From Ensifer oleiphilus (GTDB lineage Bacteria > Pseudomonadota > Alphaproteobacteria > Rhizobiales > Rhizobiaceae), in NCBI RefSeq assembly GCF_013371465.1, contig NZ_JABWDU010000011.1, forward strand, positions 1-64,000: a stretch of 64,000 nt of DNA, in the 5' to 3' direction. Position numbers and translations under genes: made by a program. The notes below the pieces were generated by a model. It was not told where the DNA came from. It ran no database searches and saw nothing but the letters and a program-made list of their open reading frames with translations. Of the stretch, positions 1 through 9,207 are shown piece after piece. Position 1 is the stretch's first letter; each line of letters opens with the position of its first letter.

Positions 1-118
1 AACAGGTTCCGCCGCGAGAACGAGATGATCTTCTCACCCTTTAGATCCTCGATGCCGATCTCGCTACGGGCAAGCAGCGCGCTGTTCTTCTCCATAAGCG
101 TGTCGCCAGCCGACTTTA
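1..118 (-). pseudogene. LysR-family effector-binding domain fragment
   Basis: Read on the minus strand, the first ~118 bases encode about 37 residues (including LLARSEIGIEDLKGEKIISF) that look like the part of a LysR co-inducer domain where 'LxxLxGxxxIxFxR' follows a hydrophobic strand. Homology stops abruptly near base 118, where the frame runs into a low-complexity arginine-rich stretch. The window edge hides the 3' side. It is either the broken 5' end of a LysR gene or a piece left by a rearrangement; no HTH is visible. Confidence 0.4.
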
Positions 119-423
119 CGCCGCGGCGGCGGCGGTGCGGCGTTCGGCAGCGAGACAATTCTTTGCTGCCGGAGACCCCTTGGGCGCCTTCGCGGCCGCG
201 CGCCCAGCGATGCTCGCCAGCGTATGGCTGGCAATTCTCTCGCCCGCTTTTCAGCCTCGATAATGACCGCGTGAATGGAGCAGACACCGCCTTTGCCCGC
301 AGGGGGTCGCGAACCCAAGTCACCGGTCTACGGTGCTGCCTCAGCTTTTGCTTGAGCACAACTCGGCGATCTGGCCAGTCGCCCCCCCGCGGGAACGGCC
401 GCTGATTGATGCTATTGGCTGTA
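119..423. other. intergenic, no convincing gene
   Basis: Open frames exist on both strands, but all are arginine-, alanine- or proline-rich and none resembles a known family. A minus-strand stretch around 190-300 alternates between two frames in a way that suggests decayed coding DNA. I see no promoter or terminator that I would defend. Confidence 0.4.
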
Positions 424-1752
424 TCAGTCCGACTTCAGCGCTGCTTTGATGGTTGCGAATATCGTCTCGATCTCATCCTCCCCGATGGTGAGCGGGGGCG
501 ACAGCACGATCGTATTCGCCACAGGACGAACCAGCACGCCGTGATCGAAGCAGTGTTCGTAGACGTTCCTGGCCAGTGCCTTGCCACGAACGGGATCCTC
601 TCCAAGTTCGATGCCGGCAAGCAGACCGAGATTACGGATATCGACGACTCCTGGAAGCCCTTTGAGGGTGTGGGCGCATGTTTGCCAATGCGGCTCAAGC
701 CGCGCTGCTCTTTCGAACAGGCCTTCGGAAACATAGACATCGAGCGAGGCGAGGCCGGCCGCCGCTGCCAGAGGATGGCCGGAATAGGTGTAGCCGTGGG
801 ACAGTTCGACGGCACCCGAGCCCGCCTTTCCGGTCACAGCGTCATAGATGGCGCTCGAGGCGATCACACCACCCATCGGAACTGCACCGTTGGTCATGCC
901 TTTTGCGACCATCAGGAGATCGGGTATGACCCCGAAGCGGTCGGCCGCAAAGGGCCGGCCAAGTCGCCCGAAGCCGGTGACGACCTCGTCGAAGATCAAG
1001 AGGATGCCGTGGCGTGTGCAGAGTTCACGCAGCCGTTCGAGATAGCCGACCGGTGGAACGAGCACGCCGGTCGAACCGGCGACAGGTTCGACGATGACGG
1101 CTGCGATCGTCGAAGCGTCGTATGTCGCAATCATCTGCTCGAGCGCATCGGCAAGTTCCGCACCGTGGCGAGGCTGACCGAGGCTGAAGGCGTTCCTAAC
1201 CGGATCGTGCGTGTGCGGCAGGTGAACGGCACCGGGCAAGAGCATGCCGAACTGCTTCTTGTGCGGTCCCATTCCGGCCGCCGACAGGCCCCCGAAACCA
1301 ACACCGTGATAGCCGCGCTGGCGCCCGACAATACGCTGGCGCTGCCCCTCTCCCCGTGCATGATGATAGGCAAGCGCGATCTTGATCGCCGTATCGGCGG
1401 CTTCTGAACCCGAATTGGTAAAGAACACATGGTTCATGTCCGCCGGAGCGATCGACGTCAGCCGATTGGCATATTCGAAGACAAGCGGATGCCCGAGGCC
1501 AAACGAGGAAGCAAAGTCCAGCCGCGCCGCCTGCTTCTGGATCGCCTCGACGATCCGCGGATGGCCATGCCCGGCGTTGACGCACCAGAGACCGGCAATG
1601 GCGTCGAGCAGACGATGGCCGTTACTGGTGAAGTAATAGAGCCCTTCGGCATGCGAGATGAGTGCCGCATTCGCCTTGAAATCCCGGTTTGCCGTGAACG
1701 GCATCCAATAGGCATCGAGGCTGTTCGAGCCGGGCGTGGTGAGCGTATCCAT
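424..1752 (-). CDS. omega-amino acid--pyruvate aminotransferase (class III)
   Basis: A 442-residue class III PLP aminotransferase. Such enzymes move the omega-amino group of beta-alanine, 4-aminobutyrate or other terminal amines to pyruvate, giving alanine and a semialdehyde. Visible motifs are the glycine-rich phosphate-binding segment TNSGSEAAD (112-120), the FDEVVTGFGRLG block with the cofactor-binding Asp255, and the Schiff-base Lys284 in MVAKGMTNGA. Length and the N-terminal 'AYWMPFTANRDFK' motif fit the beta-alanine:pyruvate transaminase subgroup. It lies 57 bases after the C45 gene on the same strand and opposite an ABC importer/aldehyde dehydrogenase operon, whose dehydrogenase could oxidise the semialdehyde it makes. 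The exact substrate is inferred, not seen. Confidence 0.88.
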   Translation of the reverse strand: MDTLTTPGSNSLDAYWMPFTANRDFKANAALISHAEGLYYFTSNGHRLLDAIAGLWCVNAGHGHPRIVEAIQKQAARLDFASSFGLGHPLVFEYANRLTSIAPADMNHVFFTNSGSEAADTAIKIALAYHHARGEGQRQRIVGRQRGYHGVGFGGLSAAGMGPHKKQFGMLLPGAVHLPHTHDPVRNAFSLGQPRHGAELADALEQMIATYDASTIAAVIVEPVAGSTGVLVPPVGYLERLRELCTRHGILLIFDEVVTGFGRLGRPFAADRFGVIPDLLMVAKGMTNGAVPMGGVIASSAIYDAVTGKAGSGAVELSHGYTYSGHPLAAAAGLASLDVYVSEGLFERAARLEPHWQTCAHTLKGLPGVVDIRNLGLLAGIELGEDPVRGKALARNVYEHCFDHGVLVRPVANTIVLSPPLTIGEDEIETIFATIKAALKSD

Positions 1753-1809
1753 GTGATTGCGCCTTCTGTTCGTTGGGCAAGCGCACCGGCAAGGCGCGCC
1801 GGCGGGCCT

Positions 1810-2928
1810 TCAGGCCGCAATTTCATCCCGGTAGGTCGGGTAGCTCTTGAAGCTCGGATTGTCGGCGGGCAGCACCGCGAGTTCCATCTCGCCGGCCGCA
1901 GGCCGCATCACGATGGTCGCGACCGTCGCTGAGACATGGCCACGCGACGAACGATGTGGCGGACGGCAGACGGCGTAGGGATAACCGAACTTGTCAGAAA
2001 GCGCGGCCTTGACCTCGGTGACGCCGATCTTGTCGGACTTTTCGAGAATGCGGCGAACGCGCCAGTCGCGGTAAAAACTGTCCGACCAGCTTGAATGCGC
2101 CTGCTCGCGCAATTTCAGAAGCGCCGTCTGGCTCTGCCAATGGTTGGCATGCACGATGAGATCGTTTTCCGGATAGATGTTGAACGCTTCGTCCGGTGCG
2201 CATTCGAAGCTGACGGCAAAGCCATCCTTGTGGCTGACAATGATATTGTTCGACGCCGACTTCCTCGTTCCGGCCACGGCACGCATCGCCATCGCCAAAT
2301 GTTCCTGCTGCAGGACCATGCGCCGGATGAGCGCCAACGGCACGCCATCACCGGCAAAGTCGCGGTCGCTCTCGAGATAATTGGCCGTGACGGCGATGCC
2401 CTTGTCGTTCATGCCGCTGCGTGCAAGGCCACCGGCCTCGGTGAACGTCTGGTAGGACGGACCTTCATCCGGCTTGACGCGCAAGACGATCGCCGTCTCC
2501 GCGCATTCTGCCATCCAGTCCCAGTTCTGCGCGTGCACGAGCTCTCCCGTGGCGCTGCGCTCGGGCAGAACGACGACCCCGGTGCAGCCGTCTCCCGAAT
2601 GCTCGGCCCTCGCCGCCTGGGTCCTTCGCGCCCTCGCAAGGATCTCGGTACGGGCATTGATCAGCGCGACGTGCTCGAACGGCAAGTCCGCACCTTCCGC
2701 TATGCCCTTCATCTCCACGACGAAATTGGGGTCGAACGCCTCGATGAGCGGAACATAGCCGGTGACGATCGACTTCAGGTCGTCGGCCAAGACCCCGAGC
2801 GTCGCAAGCCGGCCCGCATAGAGTTCAACGCTGCGACGCACACGGTCCTTCGCCCGCTGCCCATACTGACGCCCACGCTCGAGCGGAGTTCCTGAGATCG
2901 AAACGAACGGAAACGGTGCGGCGGTCAT
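1810..2928 (-). CDS. C45-family peptidase / acyltransferase (Ntn hydrolase)
   Basis: A 372-residue protein of the C45 family, which includes the acyl-CoA:6-aminopenicillanate acyltransferase of Penicillium. Members autocleave before a cysteine that becomes the N-terminal nucleophile and then cut or transfer amide-linked acyl groups. The candidate nucleophile is Cys115 in SGDGCTGVVV. Other family marks are GRQYG (20-24), NARTEIL (91-97) and a QNWDW block after the cleavage point. There is no signal peptide, so it should act in the cytosol. Gene order suggests that it hydrolyses an imported amide or N-acyl compound and passes the free amine to the adjacent transaminase. Confidence in the family is high, in the substrate low. 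Confidence 0.85.
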   Translation of the reverse strand: MTAAPFPFVSISGTPLERGRQYGQRAKDRVRRSVELYAGRLATLGVLADDLKSIVTGYVPLIEAFDPNFVVEMKGIAEGADLPFEHVALINARTEILARARRTQAARAEHSGDGCTGVVVLPERSATGELVHAQNWDWMAECAETAIVLRVKPDEGPSYQTFTEAGGLARSGMNDKGIAVTANYLESDRDFAGDGVPLALIRRMVLQQEHLAMAMRAVAGTRKSASNNIIVSHKDGFAVSFECAPDEAFNIYPENDLIVHANHWQSQTALLKLREQAHSSWSDSFYRDWRVRRILEKSDKIGVTEVKAALSDKFGYPYAVCRPPHRSSRGHVSATVATIVMRPAAGEMELAVLPADNPSFKSYPTYRDEIAA

Positions 2929-2957
2929 CTGTCTTTTCTTTCACTCTATGTTGCGTT

Positions 2958-2984
2958 TTGTGATGTTAAAATGCACTATCACAA
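2958..2984. promoter_or_regulatory. perfect inverted repeat, probable operator
   Basis: TTGTGAT and ATCACAA are separated by 13 bases in the 131-base gap between the divergent C45 and GntR genes. The arms are exact reverse complements. The wide spacing would suit a regulator with two DNA-binding domains per chain, which the adjacent GntR protein appears to have. It is the only long perfect dyad in the gap. Confidence 0.6.
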
Positions 2985-3012
2985 GGAATTGTCCAGAGGA
3001 AATCGAACAGCT

Positions 3013-3060
3013 ATGTCAGAAGCGCACCCCAAAGACCGACCAGACCCTGGAGCCAGTTGA
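3013..3060 (+). CDS. 15-residue leader mini-ORF coupled to the GntR gene
   Basis: An ATG at 3013 follows an AGAGGAAA Shine-Dalgarno-like run and opens a 15-codon frame (MSEAHPKDRPDPGAS). Its TGA at 3058-3060 overlaps the next gene's ATG by one base (TGATG). The downstream gene has no comparable ribosome-binding site of its own, so ribosomes probably reach it by re-initiation. The peptide shows no run of one amino acid that would point to attenuation. It could instead mark a longer regulator whose frame has broken, but no HTH homology is lost. Confidence 0.4.
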   Translation: MSEAHPKDRPDPGAS

Positions 3061-3971
3061 TGAGCACGGAAAGCAGCCCGAGCGCGTTGCAGATCGACAT
3101 TGCCCGGCAGATCCTGCTTCAGGCACAAAAAGAAGGCTGGCGGGCAGGTCATCCGATTGTCGAGAAGACCCTGGCAGCAATGTTTGGCGTATCGCGCACG
3201 CCGATGCGGGCCGCTCTCGAAATCCTTGCGACCAAGGATTTGGTGCGCCTCATCCCCAACAAAGGCTTTGTCGCCGCCACCGATCTCGGCAACGGCAGCC
3301 ACATCGAGACGTTCAGCGAGAGTGAAACGGAACGCCTGAAGCAGCAGATCCTGCGCGACCGCTCTGTCGGCACCATTCCGCAGGAAGTGTCGGAAAATGA
3401 GCTGACGGAACGGTACGGCATTGCGCGCGGCACGATCCGCAAGGCGTTGACACAATTATCCTCGCAAGGCCTCATTCACCGCCAGCGCGGCCACGGTTGG
3501 GCGTTCGTCGATTCGCTCGACAGCGCAGAAAGCCTGGCCGAAAGCTATCGTTTTCGCATCGCGATCGAGCTTGCAGGCCTTGCCGAACCGAATTACCGCG
3601 CCGATCCGGATGCGCTTAAGGCCCTCATTGCCGAACATGAAAGCATGCTCGACCAGATCAATGCCGCCGGCAGCATCACCCGCGACAGCTGGTTGAAACT
3701 GAACGCCTCCTTCCACGAGACACTCGCCGCCTGGTCCGGCAACCGCTTCATCCTGCAATCCGTGCGCATGCAGAACGACCTCAGACTGCTGCGTGAGTCC
3801 TCGGTATTCGATCGGCTCCGGCCCGAGCGCAGGGAGAGGTCGCTGAAGGAGCACATCCAGATCCTCAGGTATATCGGCTCCGGCGAGATCGAATTCGCCC
3901 AGCTTGCGCTGCGGCGCCACCTTGAATCGACGCTGCAGAAAGTCGAGGACCGGATCCGCAGCGAAAGATAA
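3060..3971 (+). CDS. GntR-family regulator with two winged-helix domains and an FCD domain
   Basis: A 303-residue regulator. Residues ~10-75 form one GntR-type winged helix (LAAMFGVSRTPMRAALEILA). Residues ~95-150 form a second (LTERYGIARGTIRKALTQLS followed by an IHRQRGHGWAFV wing). The remaining ~150 residues look like an all-helical FCD ligand domain. Ordinary FadR/FCD regulators have one winged helix and are ~230-250 residues, so this is a duplicated form. It is divergent from the C45/transaminase pair and upstream of the ABC operon, so it probably controls both and senses a pathway metabolite. The ATG at 3060 is preferred over the TTG at 3057. Confidence 0.85.
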   Translation: MSTESSPSALQIDIARQILLQAQKEGWRAGHPIVEKTLAAMFGVSRTPMRAALEILATKDLVRLIPNKGFVAATDLGNGSHIETFSESETERLKQQILRDRSVGTIPQEVSENELTERYGIARGTIRKALTQLSSQGLIHRQRGHGWAFVDSLDSAESLAESYRFRIAIELAGLAEPNYRADPDALKALIAEHESMLDQINAAGSITRDSWLKLNASFHETLAAWSGNRFILQSVRMQNDLRLLRESSVFDRLRPERRERSLKEHIQILRYIGSGEIEFAQLALRRHLESTLQKVEDRIRSER

Positions 3972-4111
3972 CGCCTGCGGAGAGCGCATTTGCCTCCCCT
4001 TTCGCAGAGGCCGAACAAGGTTTGCGATTTTCTGTATTGCTTTATGATCAAACAAAAGGCACAGTTCGCTCAACCGGAAAAACCGGACAGACTACAAAGA
4101 GGAGAACTGAG

Positions 4112-5671
4112 GTGAACCGTAGACAGAGACTGGCCGCGTCGGCCGCAGCACTCGCGCTGACCTTGACCTGCGGCCCGGCCGCAGCCGAAACGCTGAAAAT
4201 CGCACTCAATGCCGACATCCGCAGCCTTGATCCGGGCGTCAACCGAGACGCCAACAGCGACGCCGTCGTGTTGCACATGGTCGAGGGTCTCGTCGCATAC
4301 AGCGAGGACGCCTCGGTAAAGCCGCTGCTCGCCAAGGAGGTCGCAGTCTCGGACGACGACCTGACCTACACCTTCACGCTCAGGGATGGCGTCAAGTTCC
4401 ATAACGGCAATGTGCTCACTGCGGCCGACGTCGTCTGGAACTGGAGCCGCTACATGGACGAAGCCACGAAATGGCGATGCCGTAACGACTTCGCCGAGGG
4501 CGGCGCCGCCCATGTCATATCGGTCACCGCACCCGACGACCAAACCGTCGTCTTCAAGCTCGAAAAGCCGAACGCCCTCTTTCAGGCAACGCTTGCCAGA
4601 ACCGACTGCGGCATGACCGGCATTCTCGACAAATCATCGTTCAACGCCGACGGCTCGTTCAACGTGCCTGTCGGCACCGGTCCCTTCCGCTATAAGGAAT
4701 GGCGTAAGGGCGAATTCATCGACCTCGAAGCCTTTGCCGACTACGCGGTACGCAGCGAAGAAAAGCGGGACGGCTACACCGGTGCCAAGCGGCCGCTCGT
4801 CGAGGCCGTCCGCTTCGCAGTCATTCCCGATCGCTCGTCCGCCAAGGCTGCCCTGCTCAATGGCGACATCGATATCGTACCGGACGTTCCCTATGCCGAT
4901 GTCGAAGAGTTCAAGCAGAACGCCGATACCGCCGTTTCGCTGGCGACCAATCCCGGTATCGTCGCACTCCTCTTGCAGACGCGCGATCCGCTTCTCAAGG
5001 ACATGCGCATCCGCAAGGCGATCGCCATGGCTCTCGACACCAAGACCATGGTCGAGGGAATTACGCTCGGTCTCGGCAAGGCCAACAACTCGCTGATACC
5101 GCCGACCTCACAGTACCATTCCGCAGCCCAGGCCCAGGGCTACAGCTACGATCCCGAGGCGGCAAAGGCGCTGCTGCAGGAAGCCGGTTACAACGGCCAG
5201 CCGATCAAACTCATCGCCAATACGCGCTATTCCAACACCTACGATGCGGCAATCGTGGCACAGGCAATGCTGCAACAGGTTGGCATTACCGCTGAACTCG
5301 AAGTGCTGGAATGGGCCGCACAGCTCGACCGATATCAGAGCAGCAACTATACGGCGATGGTGTTTCCCTATTCGGGACGCTACGACCCCGCACTGACCAT
5401 GGACTCCGTCATGGGCAACAAGGACAAGGAGCCGCGCAAGGTCTGGGACGATCCGGACGCACAGGCCATGCTCGCCGACGCCGTGCGTTATTCCGATCCG
5501 GCAAAGCGCCAGGAACTCTTCGACAAGCTGCACGCGCGCTTCCTGGAAACCGTGCCCTTCATCATGCTCTATAACGGGCTCGAGGCGTCGGCCTATCAGA
5601 AGCACGTCCAGAACTACGCGGCTTCGATCTTTTCCATGCCAAGGGCATGGGAAGTTACGATCGCCGAGTAA
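4112..5671 (+). CDS. peptide/opine-type ABC transporter substrate-binding protein
   Basis: A periplasmic solute-binding protein of SBP family 5 (DppA/OppA type). It starts at GTG 4112, eight bases after GAGGAGAA, giving 519 residues. The signal peptide is MNRRQRLAASAAALALTLTC with a PAAA-ETLKI cleavage region, and it is not a lipoprotein. Family features are the early 'IRSLDPG' strand, the 'YTFTLRDGVKFHNG' block and 'VGTGPFRYKEW'. It should capture a small peptide-like or amide solute and deliver it to the two permeases that follow. The C45/transaminase pair opposite suggests an amide or N-acyl-amine ligand, which is inference. Confidence 0.92.
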   Translation: MNRRQRLAASAAALALTLTCGPAAAETLKIALNADIRSLDPGVNRDANSDAVVLHMVEGLVAYSEDASVKPLLAKEVAVSDDDLTYTFTLRDGVKFHNGNVLTAADVVWNWSRYMDEATKWRCRNDFAEGGAAHVISVTAPDDQTVVFKLEKPNALFQATLARTDCGMTGILDKSSFNADGSFNVPVGTGPFRYKEWRKGEFIDLEAFADYAVRSEEKRDGYTGAKRPLVEAVRFAVIPDRSSAKAALLNGDIDIVPDVPYADVEEFKQNADTAVSLATNPGIVALLLQTRDPLLKDMRIRKAIAMALDTKTMVEGITLGLGKANNSLIPPTSQYHSAAQAQGYSYDPEAAKALLQEAGYNGQPIKLIANTRYSNTYDAAIVAQAMLQQVGITAELEVLEWAAQLDRYQSSNYTAMVFPYSGRYDPALTMDSVMGNKDKEPRKVWDDPDAQAMLADAVRYSDPAKRQELFDKLHARFLETVPFIMLYNGLEASAYQKHVQNYAASIFSMPRAWEVTIAE

Positions 5672-5686
5672 GAAGGTTCGGTCGAG

Positions 5687-6631
5687 ATGCTGCGCTTCAT
5701 CCTGTCGCGAATAGGAATGGCCGTTCCGACGGTCCTCCTCGTCGCCGTCGTCGTCTTCTTCCTGATCCGCCTCGTTCCCGGCGATCCGGCTGCACTTCTG
5801 CTCGGAGACATGGCGTCACCCGAAAGCGTCGCCGCCCTGCGGTCGGATCTCGGACTGGACAAGAACATCCTAACGCAGTTTGCGATCTGGTTGACCAACG
5901 TGTTCCAGGGCGATCTCGGGACGTCGATCACGACGAAGGAACCGGTGGCCCATCTCGTCATCGAGCGTTTCAAGGTGAGCGCCGGCATCGTCCTCGTTGC
6001 CGTCGCCCTTGCCTCGCTTGCTGCGGTCCCCGCCGGCTTCATTGCCGCGCTCCGGCAGAACTCGAAGCTTGATCTGACGCTCGTATCCATTGCGGCCTTG
6101 CTTTTGTCGATCCCGACCTTCTGGCTCGGCCTCGTCATCCTGCTCATCTTCGGCCTCAAGCTCGGCTGGTTGCCGGTGGTCGGCTACGTATCGGTCGCCG
6201 AAGACCCGAGTCGGGGACTGCTTTACGTACTGATGCCGATCCTCACCCTGTTCCTGCACGAGATCGGCGTGCTGCTGCGCATGGCCCGCGCCTCGGCGCT
6301 CGAAGTCCTAAGGCTCGACTACATTACCCATGCCCGCGCCAAGGGCCTTCCTGAGCGCACCGTGCTGTGGCGGCACGTGTTTCCCAACGCCTTTGCCCCG
6401 ACGCTGACGCTGATCGGCCTGGTTCTCGGCAACATGCTGGGCGGCATCGCCGTCGTCGAGACCGTGTTCACCATTCCTGGTCTCGGGCGACTTCTGGTCG
6501 ATGCAATCTTCGGCCGTGATTATCCGGTCATCCAGGGATGTCTGCTGTTCATCGCTGTCATCTACGTGCTGGTCAATCTGATCGTCGACCTCTGCTACCC
6601 GCTCTTCGATCCGCGAGTGAAAATCACATGA
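5687..6631 (+). CDS. ABC transporter permease, DppB type
   Basis: A 314-residue inner-membrane permease with about six hydrophobic segments, beginning with an N-terminal helix typical of DppB/OppB (FILSRIGMAVPTVLLVAVVV). The EAA loop that contacts the ATPase is seen as 'DYITHARAKGLPERTVLWRH'. It lies 15 bases after the binding protein, and its stop overlaps the next permease's start by four bases, so the two halves of the channel are probably made in equal amounts. Confidence 0.93.
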   Translation: MLRFILSRIGMAVPTVLLVAVVVFFLIRLVPGDPAALLLGDMASPESVAALRSDLGLDKNILTQFAIWLTNVFQGDLGTSITTKEPVAHLVIERFKVSAGIVLVAVALASLAAVPAGFIAALRQNSKLDLTLVSIAALLLSIPTFWLGLVILLIFGLKLGWLPVVGYVSVAEDPSRGLLYVLMPILTLFLHEIGVLLRMARASALEVLRLDYITHARAKGLPERTVLWRHVFPNAFAPTLTLIGLVLGNMLGGIAVVETVFTIPGLGRLLVDAIFGRDYPVIQGCLLFIAVIYVLVNLIVDLCYPLFDPRVKIT

Positions 6632-7446
6632 AGACCCTTTCTGCCAATGCGATGGTTGGCGGCCTGTTCGTCGGCGCCTTCGTGATCGCAGCCTGCATCG
6701 GTTCGGTCTGGACGCCCTACGACCCGATGGCGATCGACATGAAGGCGCGTCTGGCCGGACCGTCGACCCAGCACCTGCTCGGCGCCGACGAGTTCGGGCG
6801 CGACGTGCTCAGTCGTCTGATGCTCGGCGCCTCGGCAAGCGGCATCGTCAGTCTCGCGACCGTTGCGATTGCGACCGTACTCGGCACCGCGCTGGGCTCG
6901 ATATCAGGCTATCTCGGCGGATGGACCGACCGTGTGCTCGTCGCCGTCACCAACGCCCTGCTTGCTTTCCCTGGCATCCTGCTCGCACTCGGCCTGCTTG
7001 CGATCTTTGGCGCCAACAAATACGGCATCGTGCTGGCGCTCGGCATCGCCTATACGCCTTCGGTCGCCCGGATCGTGCGCGGTACCGTGCTTTCGCTCAG
7101 GGAGCGGGAATTCATCGATGCCTCGCGTGTATCAGGTGATACCGAGATGTACACGCTGCTTCGCCACATCCTGCCCAATTGCATCGCCCCGTTGACGGTT
7201 CTGTCGACATCGATGTTCGGCTGGACCCTGCTTTCGGAGAGCGCCCTTTCCTTCCTCGGCCTCGGTGTACCCCCACCAGCGCCGACCTGGGGCAACATGC
7301 TGGCCGCTGCCCGCCCCTACCTCGCCCAGGCCGCTTGGCTTGCGATCTTTCCGGGCCTTTGCATCTCAATCGTGCTGCTCGGCATCAATCTCCTCGGCGA
7401 CGCACTGCGGGATCGGCTCGATCCGAAAATGAGAGGCATGCAATGA
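6628..7446 (+). CDS. ABC transporter permease, DppC type
   Basis: The second permease, 272 residues, starting at the ATG inside ATGA at 6628. It has an N-terminal helix, a periplasmic 'HLLGADEFGRDVLSRLMLGA' segment that is diagnostic of DppC/OppC proteins, further helices, and an EAA loop around 'EFIDASRVSGDTEMYTLLRH'. It pairs with the upstream DppB-type protein. Its stop also overlaps the next start by four bases, continuing the tight coupling through the operon. Confidence 0.93.
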   Translation: MKTLSANAMVGGLFVGAFVIAACIGSVWTPYDPMAIDMKARLAGPSTQHLLGADEFGRDVLSRLMLGASASGIVSLATVAIATVLGTALGSISGYLGGWTDRVLVAVTNALLAFPGILLALGLLAIFGANKYGIVLALGIAYTPSVARIVRGTVLSLREREFIDASRVSGDTEMYTLLRHILPNCIAPLTVLSTSMFGWTLLSESALSFLGLGVPPPAPTWGNMLAAARPYLAQAAWLAIFPGLCISIVLLGINLLGDALRDRLDPKMRGMQ

Positions 7447-9056
7447 ACACGCCAACCCTCCTCACGGTCGACCGTCTGGTGCTCGGCGCCACGGCCCTCG
7501 CCCCCCAGGTCGTCAACGGCGTCAGCCTGACGCTTCGCCGCGGCGAACGCATCGGCATCGTCGGTGAATCCGGCTCCGGCAAGTCGATGCTGATGCGCGC
7601 CGTCATCGGCCTGCTTCCAGCCGGAATCTCCAAGCTCGGCGGCACCGTCCGGTTCGAGGATCGCGACATGGGAGATCTTCAGCCCGAAGAACTGCGCAAG
7701 TTGCGCGGCAAGGGTATAGGCCTCATCTTCCAGGAGCCGATGACCTCGCTCAACCCTGCGCTGACAATCGGCCGGCAACTCGAGGAAGGTCTGGCGTTGC
7801 ACACAGCGATGGACGCCGCGCAACGCCGTGTCGCAATCCTTGCGATGTTGCGGCGTGTCGGCATCGCGGATCCTGACGCCGCCGTCCGCGCCTTTCCGCA
7901 CGAGTTTTCGGGCGGCATGCGCCAGCGCATCATGATCGCATCCGTCATGCTGCTCGAGCCGGCACTCTTGATCGCCGACGAGCCGACGACCGCACTCGAT
8001 GCGGTCGTCCAGCGAGAGGTGCTGGAACTGCTGCATGCCCTGGTCGAAGAGAAAGGCACCGCAATGGTGCTCATCAGCCACGACATGGCGATGGTGGCCC
8101 AATATACCGATCGCGTGCTGGTCATGCAGAAGGGCGTGTGCGTCGAGGAAGGAGCGACCAGCGAGCTGTTGCGCGCGCCGCGCCATGAGTACACCCGGAA
8201 ACTTTTGTCCGCCCTTCCCCGCCGCGCGCCGGCTCGGTCAGTCGTGCCGCGTGCTCCGCTTGCCAGCGTCAGAAACATGAAACTTGCCTATGGCAGCGGC
8301 AGCAGCGCCAAGGCTGTGTTGCACGGCATTGACCTGGACATCCATCCCGGCGAGATCGTCGCGCTGGTCGGAGGTTCGGGCTCCGGCAAGACGACGCTTG
8401 GCCGCATCATCGCTGGGCTGCTGCAGCCGAACGAGGGCACGCTGACCTTCCGCGGCCAATCCGTGAACCGGAAGAGCGGCGGCTACGCCGATTACCGAGC
8501 GAATTGCCAGATGGTGTTTCAGGATCCCTACTCCTCGCTTGATCCGAGGATGCGTGTGCGCGAGATCGTCGCTGCGCCGCTCCGGCACGAAAAGTCGATG
8601 CGTTCGACTGCCCGACGCGAGCGGGTGAACGAAGTATTGAGCGAGGTCGGGCTCGGTCCACAATTCGCCGATCGTTTTCCGCATCAGCTCTCGGGCGGAC
8701 AAAGGCAGCGTGTCGCCATCGCCCGTGCGCTCGCTCGCCGGCCGGACCTCGTCATCGCCGACGAAGCGGTCTCGGCTCTCGACATGACAGTGAAGGCCCA
8801 GATCCTCAGACTGTTGTTGCAGTTGCAGGAACAGCAGGGATTTGCGTGCCTTTTCATCTCGCACGACCTTGGCGTGGTCGAACAGATCGCCGATCGCGTC
8901 GTCGTGATGCACCGCGGCGTCATCGAGGAACAGGGCAGCCGTGACGAAATCTTCGACCGGCCGACGTCGTCCTACACGAAGAAGCTCCTGTCGGCGGTTC
9001 CCATGCTTACTCCGGCTGACGGCGGCGGCATCGACCTCGTCTGGCGAGCGGCTTAG
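7443..9056 (+). CDS. fused double ATP-binding ABC protein (DppD-DppF type)
   Basis: A 537-residue cytosolic ATPase containing both nucleotide-binding domains in one chain. Domain 1 has Walker A GESGSGKS, signature FSGGMRQR and Walker B LLIADEP. Domain 2 has Walker A GGSGSGKT, signature LSGGQRQR and Walker B LVIADEA. Each is followed by an oligopeptide-type C-terminal segment, most clearly at '[14 protein letters not shown]'. It energises import through the two permeases upstream. Fused versions are common in rhizobia, whereas enteric Dpp systems keep the two domains as separate proteins. In domain 2 the residue after the Walker B aspartate is Glu, as expected for catalysis. Confidence 0.93.
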   Translation: MNTPTLLTVDRLVLGATALAPQVVNGVSLTLRRGERIGIVGESGSGKSMLMRAVIGLLPAGISKLGGTVRFEDRDMGDLQPEELRKLRGKGIGLIFQEPMTSLNPALTIGRQLEEGLALHTAMDAAQRRVAILAMLRRVGIADPDAAVRAFPHEFSGGMRQRIMIASVMLLEPALLIADEPTTALDAVVQREVLELLHALVEEKGTAMVLISHDMAMVAQYTDRVLVMQKGVCVEEGATSELLRAPRHEYTRKLLSALPRRAPARSVVPRAPLASVRNMKLAYGSGSSAKAVLHGIDLDIHPGEIVALVGGSGSGKTTLGRIIAGLLQPNEGTLTFRGQSVNRKSGGYADYRANCQMVFQDPYSSLDPRMRVREIVAAPLRHEKSMRSTARRERVNEVLSEVGLGPQFADRFPHQLSGGQRQRVAIARALARRPDLVIADEAVSALDMTVKAQILRLLLQLQEQQGFACLFISHDLGVVEQIADRVVVMHRGVIEEQGSRDEIFDRPTSSYTKKLLSAVPMLTPADGGGIDLVWRAA

Positions 9057-9207
9057 TCTAGGCGTTCAGCGGTATTGGACGACGCAGTATCGACTGTCTT
9101 GCTGCTGCGCCGCCATTGTTGGCGATCAAGAATACCCGGCAAGGCCCGCTGGCTCGATCACTTCACCTCGCGCGAACGAGGCACTGAACATTCATCAAAG
9201 GCTCTCC

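Noticed and set aside
406-1407. A 333-codon plus-strand open frame
   Set aside because: It is the antisense shadow of the class III aminotransferase, has no family resemblance and shows biased Arg/Gly/Asp content from reading GC-rich DNA backwards.
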